A stretch of 64,000 bases of DNA from Bradyrhizobium sp. CER78 (GTDB taxonomy: Bacteria; Pseudomonadota; Alphaproteobacteria; Rhizobiales; Xanthobacteraceae): the NCBI RefSeq assembly GCF_029846235.1, contig NZ_JARVWP010000001.1, positions 124,001 through 188,000 on the forward strand, given 5' to 3'. Below, one piece after another: positions 1 to 10,303 of this stretch; positions within the stretch are counted from its first letter, which is position 1, and the number at the start of each line of letters is the position of its first letter. Position numbers and translations under genes: made by a program. The notes below the pieces were generated by a model. It had not been told where the DNA came from, made no database searches, and saw nothing but the letters and a program-made list of their open reading frames with translations.

Positions 1-3000
1 ATTGGACGCGGTGATCGTCATTCCATCGCCCAGGGTCGCCCAGGCCGGCCTGAACGGCGTCGCCAGAGCCGACATCGGTGTCATCAAGAGACCGGTCTCG
101 TACGAGTCGCCCAAGATCGATCCTTGCGCCAGCACCTCGAGCGTCCCGCCCGGTGACGGCAGCAGCAGTCCTCCGCCGGGGTTATAGATGGTGCCGTTCA
201 TGGCGACCGCCCGCATGATCGAGGGCAGGAAGCGCGAGGTTGCCGGGCTGCTGCCCGGTGCAAGCGAACCGCCCGCGGCGAGCATGTTGACGGCGGTCGT
301 GCCGGTCCACAGGGTGAACCAGCTTGCAGCCTCGTTGCCGTCACTGGCGGCAGTCAAGCCTGTGACGCCGACACGCCCCGGATCGAGAATAGTCCCAACC
401 GCCAGATCTCCACGCGCACGAAGGTCAATGACGCTGTCGCCGGGTGCGAAATCGCCGCCACTGAGCTTGATCATCGAGTAGGACGTCAGCGGATTGATCG
501 GTCGCGGATCAGCCGTGTTGCGAACATTTGTCGCGGTCAGGCTGCCGAAGTCCCCGGTCGCGATATCCATGCGCCCGCGCAGATCGACGAATTGATTGCC
601 GCCGGTGCCGATATTGCCGGTCTTCACCGAGAGCGTACCGCCGCCGGTCTGCACAAGGCTGCCATCGGCCATCACACGGCCGCTGCCGCCGACGGCAACG
701 ACGACGCCGCGGCCTGTGTCACCCATGGTGCCCCCCGCTTGCACCGTGACATTGCCGCCGCCGAGCGTGCCGAGGCCGGAGAAGGCGGACAGCCCCAAAG
801 ACAAGATGCTTGGGTCCCTGATTTGATCGACGGTATAGCTGCCGAAATTGATGCCCCAGGCGGTCCGCTGGCCGATCTCCGAGCCACCCTGGCGCCATAG
901 CCAGGATCCGATCTCGGTCGATCCCAGCCTCAGCGTCCCCTTGACGTCGCCCTGCGTCACGAGCAGGAAATCGCCGCCGTGTTCGGGGTAGTACATCCGC
1001 TCCGGGCCAAGTGTCGGTTCGTAGTTGGCGTTGGCGGAGCCAAGCAGGGTGCCGTCGGTCAATCGGCCCCGGCCGAGGTTGTAGGGATCGTTCTGCGCCG
1101 TCCCGGTCTCCCTGACCGCGGTGCCGGCCGTGTAGACGCCGAACGAGGATTGCTGGTCGTAATTGCCGCCAGCAAGAATTTCGAGATCACCGGTGCCGGT
1201 ACGCAGGACGCTGACGCCGACCGTCGTCGGCTTGTTGATCGTGACGTTGAACGGATCGTTCAACACGACATTGCCAGATCCGGCGAGCGCGTCGGCGGTC
1301 TGCAGCGATCGACTGTCGGCGCTCGCAAGATCGGCGCCACCCACCAGCCGGAACGACCAGGATTGCGTGCCAGGTGCGAGCATCGGGGCGATCGCCCAGA
1401 CTTGGCGATCGCCGGGCCCGATCAGATTGACGTTCGACATGTTGGCCGGCAACACCGTGCCTTTGGGAAGCGGCGTATCGGCAGCGAATGTGTACCCCCC
1501 GAATACATAAAGGCTGGCACCCGCCGGCAGCCTCAGCGGCTGGAGAACCAGACTGTTGAACGTATTGATGAAGGCCGGCCCGGTAAAATAAACGCCTTTT
1601 TCGAACACGGTGCCGGCCGGAAATTCCGTGTTAGTCAGCAGCGTATCACCTGGATTGTAGGTCCTATCCGGCGTGATGATATGCCCGCCGTTCAGCTTCC
1701 TGGTCTGAACATTGGGTCCTCTGACGGTGAAGTCCTCCGCCAAGGTGACCGTGGCGGGCAGTGGATGTGCGGCACTCGGGCTCAGCTTGACCGTGCCGTC
1801 AGCGAGATCGAGCTCCATGTTGACTGTGGCACTGGTCGGTATGGTCGATCCACTGCCGATGATCACACCATCCGTCGTAACGGTGTAGGGGGACGTCAAC
1901 GTGCCGGTGGCAATCACCGTCACCGCATCTGGCGAAGCGGGCGGTGGCGCGAAACCATCATTGATGCTGCCGTTGATCTTGAGATCGCTCGCGGCGCGCA
2001 CCACGAGCACGCCCGGCTCGCCGGAGCCGCGCACCGCCGGATCGGCATTCGGCCCGTAGCGATAACCGGAGAAATCCAGATCGCCCTTGGTCGACAGGCT
2101 GCCATCGGACGTGATGGCGACGCCCGGCCGCAGATGGAAGGCGGAGCCATAGGCCGCGAGCCCGGAAAGGCGGTTCTGCAAGTCGCTGTTCTGAAGCGCG
2201 GAGTTGATGAACTGCGTGCTGTCGACATGCAGACCGTCGAGATAGCCCTGGTCGATGGTGCTGCCGCCCGGAAGGTCGTAGGTGCGGAAACCGTTCAGCG
2301 CGATGCCGCTCGCACCGCGGACGTTGAGCGGGCCGCGCGCGTCGATTGCGATATCGTTGGCGCCTGCGCCATCTCCGCCGACGCCGCCGCGGCGCGGCGC
2401 GCTGAGCTCCAACTTGCCGCGCGCGACGCCGTCCGGCGACGTCATGTCGATGGTCGCGCCCGCGGCCAGCGTCATGGTGCCTTGCGTGGTGGTGAGTTCG
2501 ACACGCGCCATGTTGTTGGGTTCGATCGCCGCGCCGTAGCTGTCGGTCTGGAGCACGTTGCCGTGGACATCGAGCACGGCATTCGACGCGAGACTGAGAT
2601 CGCCACTCGCGGACAGGCGGATGGTGCCGGGCTTCGCCCCGCTGGCGTCGATCCTGCCGTTCACCGCGAGGCTGCCCTGATCGACCGAGACCGTGACATA
2701 GCGAGCCTTGACGCCATCACCGATGACGAGGCTGCCCTGGCGGAGATCAAAGCTGCGGGCGTAGAAGAAACCTCCATCGTTGAGCTTGGCGTTCAGCGCG
2801 GCGAAATCGCCGAAACTCTGTGCCGCTACCGTGAACTGGCCGCTATCGAAATCGCCCGTCGATGATCCCTTGAGCGTACCGGCGAACGAAACCTGCCCAT
2901 GGGCGGCGTCGATGGCCTTGGCCGAGATCGAGCCCGCCGCGTTGTTCACGGCCGAGACATCGATCACCGAGCCCGCGTTCTGGATGATATTGCCGTTGGT

Positions 3001-6000
3001 CGAGCTCAGGATGAGATCACCGCCCCAGCTGAACTTGGTGACGTCGAAGAAAGCGATGCCGCGACCGGAGAGGTCGACGGTCGCGTTGGCACCGAGCACG
3101 ACATCGTGTGTCGCATTCAGCGTCAGCTTGCCGGAGGGCAAGGCGAATGCGGTGTCGACAAAGACGCTGTCGCCGGTGAAGGAGAGCGTGCCGCCGAGAT
3201 CCGTCACGCCGTGCGTATCGGCGGAAGCCGCCCCCGCCGGCGCGATCAGGCGCAAGGCAGCGCCCGCGCTGACATCGAGCTTGGACCCATTGCTCGCCGT
3301 GATCAGCGGGGTCGCGATGGTCAGCGCGCCACCCTGCACGGCGCCGGTGCTGTCCTGGGTGAGCCCCACCTTGAGCGTGCCATCGCTGTTCGAGGTGATG
3401 CGCTTCGCCGCCGTGAGCGTGACATCGGAGAAGCCTAGCGCCAGGCGGCCCAGCGTTGCGCCGTCGGTCGGCTTGCTCAAAGATGCGTCGAAGCCGAACA
3501 AGATTTCGTTGGCCGTGATGGCGAGATGCCCCGATCCGGTGCCGGGCCCGCCGGGCAGGACGGCGCCGGGCACCTGGTTTCCGTATGGGCTCGCGACAGT
3601 GCCGCTGCCCGTGCGGATGCCGTTCCAGACCAGCGTGTCGGCGGTGATGCGGGCCGTGTCGCTCGCGGAGCCGAGACCATAGATGGCCGGCGTATTGAGA
3701 ACGAATTTGAGAGAATCGGACGAAGACCCGCCCTGGCGCGTGGTGTCGAGGTCGACGCTTCCGATCAGATTGAAGGAGCCACTTGCCGTGATGATGAGTT
3801 GCTCGAGCGCGGGCGTGCCCGCAGTCGTAGAGGGCCGCAGCAGCTTGTCGAGCACGCCTTGGGTGAGATTCCAGCCCGTTGGCAGTTGGCCTGCCGCCTG
3901 CGCCGCAGCAAGCGCGGCCTCGGTGCCGACATTGACCTGCTCCTGCGTGACGTTGAGGTAACGTGCGCCGAAATTGACGTCGCCCATGGTGAGCCCGCCC
4001 GGCGCGGCGAGCACCACACTGCCGTCGGTGAGCAGCGAGGCACCGCTGGCGATGCTGATCTTGCCGGGTCCGACAGCATCCAGGAATTGGAACCAGCCAT
4101 TGGCGACCGCGAGCACGGCCGGACTGTCGGCGGGATCTGCGGACGAATAAGGACCGATGTTCGAATAGACGTAGCCGAGCGTCGAATCCACGATCCCATT
4201 GCCAAGTCCGCGCGCATCGATCGTCGCGCCGCCCGACATGCTGATGGCCTTGGCGACCAGGAAAACCTGGCCGGCACGGATGGTGGCGCCGTCGAGCAGA
4301 TTGACAGCCGCGGTTCCCCCTGCGTCAAAATAGATCTTGGCGCCGGTTCCCGGATTGTCCTCCTTGTAGAATGTACTCGTGCCGCCCAACAGCAGCGTCG
4401 GAGCCTTGAAGGCATTGATGTCGTCGCTCGATACGGACGTATGCCCGGCAATCGGCGCAGCCCCTGACGCCGTGATGTCGAGCACGGCGGGACCCGACGA
4501 GCCGAGCAACGGCCTGACGATCAATGCACCGTCAATGCCGCCGTTGGCGCCCTCGAACAACGCGGTGCCGGCGAAGGACAGCGATTTGCTGCCATCGAGC
4601 GGCGTGCGAAGACCGATTTCGAGCACCTTGCCATCGTCCGGCAGGCGAGGCCGGAAGCCGCCGAACTTGGCCGCCTGCGCACGTGCGAAATCGGCATAGC
4701 TGGTCTCGTTGTACTGCGAATAAGACCGCATAGTCTGGCCAGCGGTGAGGATCACCCGCGTCGGGAACGTGTCCAGAATCGCCGTATTGGCAACTCCGAG
4801 ATAGCCCGACGTGACGACGGAGCCGTTGCCTGCCGCCACCGGAGCCACCATGGTTGTTCCGGTCGCGCCGAGCTCGACGCGATAACCGCCCGGCAGCAGC
4901 GCATAGCTCGAGGGCAGCAGCGTGTAGGTGCCCGCAGGCAACCCCAGCACCCCCGTGGAAAGCGTGATCTGCTGGCCGATCGCGGGATCGCCGGCGCCAT
5001 TGCTCGTGATCGCCGCCGCATAGTTCGCCGCGTAACCGGGCAGAATTGCGTAGACCTTGTTGCCGGTCGCGCTGTAATTGTTGATCGGGTTGGCGTTGAC
5101 GAGCGCTGTCTTCAGCACGTCGACCGAGCCGCCCCGGCCGGAGATGAACCCCGCGCCGGTCAGCGTCCCGCCGCCGGTCAGATCGATCACGGCTCCGGCC
5201 TCACCCACGAACGATGTGGCACCGATCGAAATGCCGCTCGCGACCTTCGTATTCCCCGAAATATCAACAATGGAGGCGCTCGCCAGATTGAGCAACGTGC
5301 CGTCCGCGCCTTGATAGGTGATGCCGTCCGAAGTCCCGCCGAACGGCATGATCAGGCCGGCAGCGCTCGCGGAAGTGATGCTGCTGCTGCGGAACGTGAC
5401 ATGTGGATCGGGTAAACCATTGGCATACGCTTGAACGTAATTGTCGAACCAGATGCGCCCCAGCGGCGCGCGAACGACTCCACCCTGGTCGATGTTCGAG
5501 GCAATGAAGACCAGTTCGCCAAAGACCGAAGCCGGCACCGCCGGCGTCGTGTCGTCATTGCGGCGGATGACGAGACGGGCATCCGGATCGTAGCCGGTAG
5601 CCAACCCGTCCGGACGAAGCCCAACAATGATGGTCGCGACTGCGCCGCTCAAGGGATAGATCTGGTCCGCAGTCAGCGCGAGGTTCTCGACATCGAGACC
5701 GCCATTGCCGAACCGGATGTCGCCCGTGCTCTGCAAGGTGACCTGGTGAAAGCCGCGCGCATCGACGGGGAGACTGACGGGACGTCCAAAATTCACGTCT
5801 CCGCTGCCCTGACTGCCGGTGGCTCCGAACTGGACCTTGCCATAGACGTCGATCAGATCGCCGGAGATCGTGAAACTGCCGCCGTCCGACGGATTGCGGA
5901 CGTGAAGATCGTTGATCCCCGGGGAATAACCCACCTGCGCTTGCGCCTTTGCCGCGTCGTAGACGCCATCGAGGCGAACATAGGATGCGGACAGACGTAT

Positions 6001-9000
6001 TGTGCTGTTTGGTGTATCGGGCACGGCGGCAATGACGCCGCTGGACAGGTGCAGGCTGCGCGACAGGCTGAGATCGACATTGCCGTCAAAGACGAGAAGA
6101 TCGCGCGTGTAGAGCGAAAGCGATCCAAAGCCGCCCTTCTGGATCTGGTCGACGCCGATGACCGCCCGCCCGTATTGCATGGCCGGATCGGCCTCGCCGG
6201 GCAACAGATCGGCGCTCAGGCCACTGCCTGGGGCGCTCTGCACCAGCGTGATGTCGCGCGACCGCTGGAAAGCCGCGGGCAGATCGCCCACGGCATACGG
6301 CGCGTTCGCATTCGGCTGCCCCGTTGCATAACCACGGCTCGACATGGTCAGGTTCAGCGAACCACCGGACGCGCCTCTGCCGCCGGCCGCGGCGCGCATG
6401 GTGCCGTCCAGCGCCATGCCGAAGCTGGAATACAGCGAGATCGTCCCGCCATCGCTCGCAGCAAATGTCGAGACATAGGTCCTGCCGTTCTGGACCGGCA
6501 CCACCGCTGAGGTACCCGACGCATCGATCAGCGCGCCCGGGCGAACGATCACGAAGGCATCGCTGCTAACCGGATAACCGTCCGCGTCGAGCCCTCCAGT
6601 GCCGCCTATGCTGATCGTTCCACCAGCCGGCACCGCTGCGTAGGAAACCCCGCGCTCGTCGCGCCCGACCGCGTCGCGCGCCGAGACATCCAGCACCGCG
6701 TCGTCGCCGATCCAGAACGAACGCGTCAGCCCGAATTCGCCGTAACCGGAATTGTACCTGTTGTCGCCGGGGGCGTCCTGCAGGCTCGTGATCAGGATGT
6801 TGCCGGCGGGCGCCTTGATCGTGCCGTCGATCACCGTCTGACGATTGGCGTAGATCGAAACCGAACGCCCCGGATCGACGTTGATCGATGCGCCCTTCGC
6901 CAGCGTGAAATCATGCAGGCTCCAGAACGTCACGTCGGCGCCGACGCGCTGCGTGGCGCCATGCGTGAAGGAATTCACCGCGAATGTCGGCGGCGTCCAG
7001 AGCGTCGCGGCATCCGCGACGAGGCTGCCGCTCGGCGCGCCGAAGCTGCCCTGGGTGAAGCGATAGACCGGCACCTCGGCGTCCACGCGCGTGCCTTCGC
7101 CGATCCGGATGCCGGTGTTGCTGCTGATGTTGTAGGCCGTGAAGCCGGACTGGAAGAGCGCGGGATCGAGCACCAGCGCATCGGCCATGGCTTCGCCGAT
7201 CGCGATCTGCTGGCCGGCGTTCAGCGTCAGCGTGCCGCCGCCGGTGAAGCCATAGGCACGAATGGTGCCGTCGAGGATGAGCGAATTGGTGAAGAATTGC
7301 GTCCAGGCCAGATGCGAATAGTCGTTGGCGACCAGGTTGACATTGCCGCCCTTGCCGCCAATCGTCTTGCCGGTCGTCAGGATCGCACCACCCGAGGACA
7401 CATCGATCAGTGACCCGCTCGCAAGCGTGATGCCGCCGGTCGTCGAAACGGTGAAGTTGCCGCCATCGACATGCGCCTGACCGGATACATCGGCCCCGGT
7501 CAATCCGTTGCTCCACAATCCGCTGAGATCAACGGCGACGTTCTGGCCGATCGTGACCTGCGCCTTGCCGTTCGTGTCGCTGAGCGCCCACCATTGCTCG
7601 TTCTGGTTCTGGCCGAGCAGCGCATGCATGAGATTGGTCAGCGTCACGCTGCCGCCATGCGCCGTGACGTTGGCGCCGATATCGACATGTGGTGCTGCGA
7701 AGATCACCTGCGCGCCGGGCGCAAGCTCAAGCGGCGCCTCGACCAGGATCTGCTTGCTGCTCGCAACATTGAGCCCGCCCAGTTTGGCGGCACTGAGCGC
7801 GTCCGAGTTGAAGAACGCGGTCCCGATGCGATCGTCGGGCAAGACCGACGTGACGTTCAGCGCGTCGGATATCGCGGGGGTCCGGCCGAAGGCGACCCGC
7901 GCCGCGGATGCATCGGTGAGGCCCAGTCCCGAATAGCCACCGAGCGCGAGCTTGCCCTGGAGCGGGGCGACATTCTGCGACAGCTTGTAGCCGTCGGTCG
8001 TGCCATCAGGCCGAGCCGTCGTCTGGCGTGAGCTGGTGACGACGTCAGCGACGATATCAGCCTCGAAGACCGCCGTCGGCGTCGACAGGATGAGAGAGCC
8101 GGCGTCGCGGCCGACGGTGTAGCCGTCCTCCCAGCGGGTCGTCACGCGGGCCTTGCCGAACGGGCTGGTCCAGACCTCGGTCAGGTTCGGTGCAACGTTG
8201 CCGCCGAGCTTGTGCTCGCGAATGAAGCCGGCGCCAAGACCGTAGAACTGCATGTCGGCGCGGGCCTGCCCGACGCTGTAGAGACGACCGTCCGCGCCAA
8301 GGAAATTGGTGGTCCTGATATAACCGCCCTGGTAACTGACGGAGCCGCCGGAGACGTCGAACACCGCCCCCTTCTGCGCCACGACTTCCTGCGCCGACAG
8401 CGTGACGGTGCCGCCAACCGCGGCCCATTCACCGATCCGGTGGGCGGTATTGGCGAGATAGCCGGAAACCTCGAGCAGCCCACCCGGCGTGTAATAGCGG
8501 TCGGTCGCATAGCCGCCGGTGCCCGCCGGCACCCGCACGAGGTCGCGGGCGTCGATCCAGACATCCGCATTCTTCAGATTGTCCTGGTCGCGGTTGACGG
8601 GCGAGTCGCGCAGCTCGTTGCCCTGCACGTTGATCAGGAGGTTGTTGGTCGACATCGGCAGCAGCACGCCGCGCACGCCCGAGACGTCGATAACCGATCC
8701 GCTCTCGGCGAACACGCGGTGGCTGGCGCTCACCGCGACCTGGCCGCCCTGCGCCTGCGTGGTCGAGCCGGCCTTGAAGTTGACGGTGCCGCCGCTGACG
8801 ATCTCGATACGCCCCTGATCGAGCCGGTCGGATAGCTGCGAAAGATTGTCGAACTGGGCGTTGGCGACCGGGGCGTGGGTGAAGGCCTTGGAATCGGCGA
8901 CCAGTTGGCTGCGTTGGCTGTCGAGCGCGGTATCGCTGCTGTTGAGCTCGGGCAGGATCGCGGTCAGGCTGCCGCTGGCGAGCGTGATGCTGCCCGCAGC

Positions 9001-10158
9001 ATCGGAGGCCGCGTTCAGCAAATGGATCGTGCCGCGGGTGTTGACCGAGGTGGTGGCGACAAGCGCCCCCTCCTGGCTGACGCTGCGGCCCGCGAGCGTG
9101 ATGTCGCCCTGCTGGGCGAAGATCAGGCCGGAGTTGCCGACGGCCGCGATCGCGTCGCGCACGATCGGCGCGATCTCATTGCCGCGCGTGGTCGAGCCCG
9201 GGTTGACGTCCGTGCTGTAACCCGGCCGCAGCAGAAAGTCGTTGCCGGCCGCGAGCTGCACCTGGCCTCGCGGCGCGGTGATCGAGCCGGCATTGCTGAC
9301 CTCGGTCCCCATCAGCAGGACGAATCCGCCGCCCTGCGTCACCGAGGACGGCGGGTTGGTCGAGATCAGCGCGCCGGCCTCGACCCTGACCGCACCGCGG
9401 GCATCGGTGAAGCTCGGCACGTATTGGCCGCTGGCCTGTTGCGCGTAGATGCCGCTTCTGAGGAACTGGGTGTCCGTAATGCCGGCGGTCGAGGCGATCA
9501 GCGCGCCGACATTCACCTGGCTCGCACCGCCGAAGATGATGCCGTTCTGGTTGATCACATAGACCGCGCCGTCGGCCTTGATATTGCCGAGGATCTGGCT
9601 CGGCGCCGTACTGCCGACCACGCGGTTGAGCGCCACCCAGTTCGCATTGCCCTGCTGGTCGAAGGTCAGCGTGGTCCGCGCGCCGACGTTGAACGAGTTC
9701 CAGTTGAGGATCGCCTGCGCGCTGGTCTGCGCGATGCCGACCTGGGTCTGGCCGGCGGCATCGACCGCCTGCGTCGGCGCGTTCGCACCCTGCCAACCCG
9801 GCGCCGCCTGCAGGCCGCCGAGGGCAAGGCCATTGGGTACGGCAACCTGCGGCAGCGTCACCGAACGCTGCGAGGTCTGCGCCGCGCTGCGTGCCGCGTT
9901 CTGCAAGCCCTGGATCGCCTGAATGGCGCGCGTGGCCCGCGCCATCGCGTCCTGGCCCTGCTTGGCAGCCGCCGCAGCATCCTGCGCTGCCGACTGCGAC
10001 GCTGCCATCGCTGCGGCCGACGGTGACACCGTCCAGCTCGACCCAAACGGGCGCGCGACCACCGGCGTGCTGGCCAGCAGCGCCACGACGCTGACGCTGC
10101 CAAACAAAGCGGTGCGAACCGTCGCGCGGGATAGGGACCTGGAGAGGCGGGGAACCAT
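1..10158 (-). CDS. Giant two-partner-secretion exoprotein (filamentous haemagglutinin-type adhesin), C-terminal part beyond the window
   Basis: A single open frame of 3386 codons without a stop runs from the ATG at 10158 off the left edge. Residues 1-35 form a signal peptide with a basic start, a hydrophobic VVALLAS stretch and a VVA-R cleavage region. Residues about 138-260 form the TPS secretion domain, with NWNSFNVG (152-159) and NQNGIIFGG (203-211), the motifs by which TpsA proteins are recognised by an outer-membrane TpsB transporter. The rest is rich in Gly, Ala, Ser, Thr and Asn, with recurring short motifs such as GSVIDVSG and GGTVTLSA, as expected of a right-handed beta-helix. It lies 145 bases downstream of the fecR-like gene and is probably controlled by that cassette. 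No TpsB gene is in the window. The role as a secreted surface adhesin is inferred from the family. Confidence 0.9.
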   Translation of the reverse strand, partial: MVPRLSRSLSRATVRTALFGSVSVVALLASTPVVARPFGSSWTVSPSAAAMAASQSAAQDAAAAAKQGQDAMARATRAIQAIQGLQNAARSAAQTSQRSVTLPQVAVPNGLALGGLQAAPGWQGANAPTQAVDAAGQTQVGIAQTSAQAILNWNSFNVGARTTLTFDQQGNANWVALNRVVGSTAPSQILGNIKADGAVYVINQNGIIFGGASQVNVGALIASTAGITDTQFLRSGIYAQQASGQYVPSFTDARGAVRVEAGALISTNPPSSVTQGGGFVLLMGTEVSNAGSITAPRGQVQLAAGNDFLLRPGYSTDVNPGSTTRGNEIAPIVRDAIAAVGNSGLIFAQQGDITLAGRSVSQEGALVATTSVNTRGTIHLLNAASDAAGSITLASGSLTAILPELNSSDTALDSQRSQLVADSKAFTHAPVANAQFDNLSQLSDRLDQGRIEIVSGGTVNFKAGSTTQAQGGQVAVSASHRVFAESGSVIDVSGVRGVLLPMSTNNLLINVQGNELRDSPVNRDQDNLKNADVWIDARDLVRVPAGTGGYATDRYYTPGGLLEVSGYLANTAHRIGEWAAVGGTVTLSAQEVVAQKGAVFDVSGGSVSYQGGYIRTTNFLGADGRLYSVGQARADMQFYGLGAGFIREHKLGGNVAPNLTEVWTSPFGKARVTTRWEDGYTVGRDAGSLILSTPTAVFEADIVADVVTSSRQTTARPDGTTDGYKLSQNVAPLQGKLALGGYSGLGLTDASAARVAFGRTPAISDALNVTSVLPDDRIGTAFFNSDALSAAKLGGLNVASSKQILVEAPLELAPGAQVIFAAPHVDIGANVTAHGGSVTLTNLMHALLGQNQNEQWWALSDTNGKAQVTIGQNVAVDLSGLWSNGLTGADVSGQAHVDGGNFTVSTTGGITLASGSLIDVSSGGAILTTGKTIGGKGGNVNLVANDYSHLAWTQFFTNSLILDGTIRAYGFTGGGTLTLNAGQQIAIGEAMADALVLDPALFQSGFTAYNISSNTGIRIGEGTRVDAEVPVYRFTQGSFGAPSGSLVADAATLWTPPTFAVNSFTHGATQRVGADVTFWSLHDFTLAKGASINVDPGRSVSIYANRQTVIDGTIKAPAGNILITSLQDAPGDNRYNSGYGEFGLTRSFWIGDDAVLDVSARDAVGRDERGVSYAAVPAGGTISIGGTGGLDADGYPVSSDAFVIVRPGALIDASGTSAVVPVQNGRTYVSTFAASDGGTISLYSSFGMALDGTMRAAAGGRGASGGSLNLTMSSRGYATGQPNANAPYAVGDLPAAFQRSRDITLVQSAPGSGLSADLLPGEADPAMQYGRAVIGVDQIQKGGFGSLSLYTRDLLVFDGNVDLSLSRSLHLSSGVIAAVPDTPNSTIRLSASYVRLDGVYDAAKAQAQVGYSPGINDLHVRNPSDGGSFTISGDLIDVYGKVQFGATGSQGSGDVNFGRPVSLPVDARGFHQVTLQSTGDIRFGNGGLDVENLALTADQIYPLSGAVATIIVGLRPDGLATGYDPDARLVIRRNDDTTPAVPASVFGELVFIASNIDQGGVVRAPLGRIWFDNYVQAYANGLPDPHVTFRSSSITSASAAGLIMPFGGTSDGITYQGADGTLLNLASASIVDISGNTKVASGISIGATSFVGEAGAVIDLTGGGTLTGAGFISGRGGSVDVLKTALVNANPINNYSATGNKVYAILPGYAANYAAAITSNGAGDPAIGQQITLSTGVLGLPAGTYTLLPSSYALLPGGYRVELGATGTTMVAPVAAGNGSVVTSGYLGVANTAILDTFPTRVILTAGQTMRSYSQYNETSYADFARAQAAKFGGFRPRLPDDGKVLEIGLRTPLDGSKSLSFAGTALFEGANGGIDGALIVRPLLGSSGPAVLDITASGAAPIAGHTSVSSDDINAFKAPTLLLGGTSTFYKEDNPGTGAKIYFDAGGTAAVNLLDGATIRAGQVFLVAKAISMSGGATIDARGLGNGIVDSTLGYVYSNIGPYSSADPADSPAVLAVANGWFQFLDAVGPGKISIASGASLLTDGSVVLAAPGGLTMGDVNFGARYLNVTQEQVNVGTEAALAAAQAAGQLPTGWNLTQGVLDKLLRPSTTAGTPALEQLIITASGSFNLIGSVDLDTTRQGGSSSDSLKFVLNTPAIYGLGSASDTARITADTLVWNGIRTGSGTVASPYGNQVPGAVLPGGPGTGSGHLAITANEILFGFDASLSKPTDGATLGRLALGFSDVTLTAAKRITSNSDGTLKVGLTQDSTGAVQGGALTIATPLITASNGSKLDVSAGAALRLIAPAGAASADTHGVTDLGGTLSFTGDSVFVDTAFALPSGKLTLNATHDVVLGANATVDLSGRGIAFFDVTKFSWGGDLILSSTNGNIIQNAGSVIDVSAVNNAAGSISAKAIDAAHGQVSFAGTLKGSSTGDFDSGQFTVAAQSFGDFAALNAKLNDGGFFYARSFDLRQGSLVIGDGVKARYVTVSVDQGSLAVNGRIDASGAKPGTIRLSASGDLSLASNAVLDVHGNVLQTDSYGAAIEPNNMARVELTTTQGTMTLAAGATIDMTSPDGVARGKLELSAPRRGGVGGDGAGANDIAIDARGPLNVRGASGIALNGFRTYDLPGGSTIDQGYLDGLHVDSTQFINSALQNSDLQNRLSGLAAYGSAFHLRPGVAITSDGSLSTKGDLDFSGYRYGPNADPAVRGSGEPGVLVVRAASDLKINGSINDGFAPPPASPDAVTVIATGTLTSPYTVTTDGVIIGSGSTIPTSATVNMELDLADGTVKLSPSAAHPLPATVTLAEDFTVRGPNVQTRKLNGGHIITPDRTYNPGDTLLTNTEFPAGTVFEKGVYFTGPAFINTFNSLVLQPLRLPAGASLYVFGGYTFAADTPLPKGTVLPANMSNVNLIGPGDRQVWAIAPMLAPGTQSWSFRLVGGADLASADSRSLQTADALAGSGNVVLNDPFNVTINKPTTVGVSVLRTGTGDLEILAGGNYDQQSSFGVYTAGTAVRETGTAQNDPYNLGRGRLTDGTLLGSANANYEPTLGPERMYYPEHGGDFLLVTQGDVKGTLRLGSTEIGSWLWRQGGSEIGQRTAWGINFGSYTVDQIRDPSILSLGLSAFSGLGTLGGGNVTVQAGGTMGDTGRGVVVAVGGSGRVMADGSLVQTGGGTLSVKTGNIGTGGNQFVDLRGRMDIATGDFGSLTATNVRNTADPRPINPLTSYSMIKLSGGDFAPGDSVIDLRARGDLAVGTILDPGRVGVTGLTAASDGNEAASWFTLWTGTTAVNMLAAGGSLAPGSSPATSRFLPSIMRAVAMNGTIYNPGGGLLLPSPGGTLEVLAQGSILGDSYETGLLMTPMSALATPFRPAWATLGDGMTITASN

Positions 10159-10201
10159 GGGATCGCTTTCTTGCGCCGGGCGACGACAGCCGAACATTTT
10201 G

Positions 10202-10240
10202 CGTCTCAGCGCCAGCACCGAGACCCTCGCGGCTGAGACG
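10202..10240. promoter_or_regulatory. 9-bp inverted repeat in the leader of the exoprotein gene
   Basis: CGTCTCAGC at 10202-10210 is matched by GCTGAGACG at 10232-10240, with 21 bases between. It lies in the 145-base gap between the fecR-like gene and the exoprotein start. It could be an operator or an mRNA hairpin. No T-run follows in the minus direction, so it is not a canonical terminator. Confidence 0.4.
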
Positions 10241-10303
10241 ATCCCGAACGGCGCGACCCGCACGCCGGATCGGAATTTTTTTGCCGTCCCGCCCGAAGCC
10301 TCC

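Noticed and set aside
979..2865. Long plus-strand open frame opposite the exoprotein gene
   Set aside because: The translation is rich in Arg, Asp and Gly with no domain, and it is the antisense shadow of the continuous minus-strand frame, as are the many other plus-strand frames in 1-10158.
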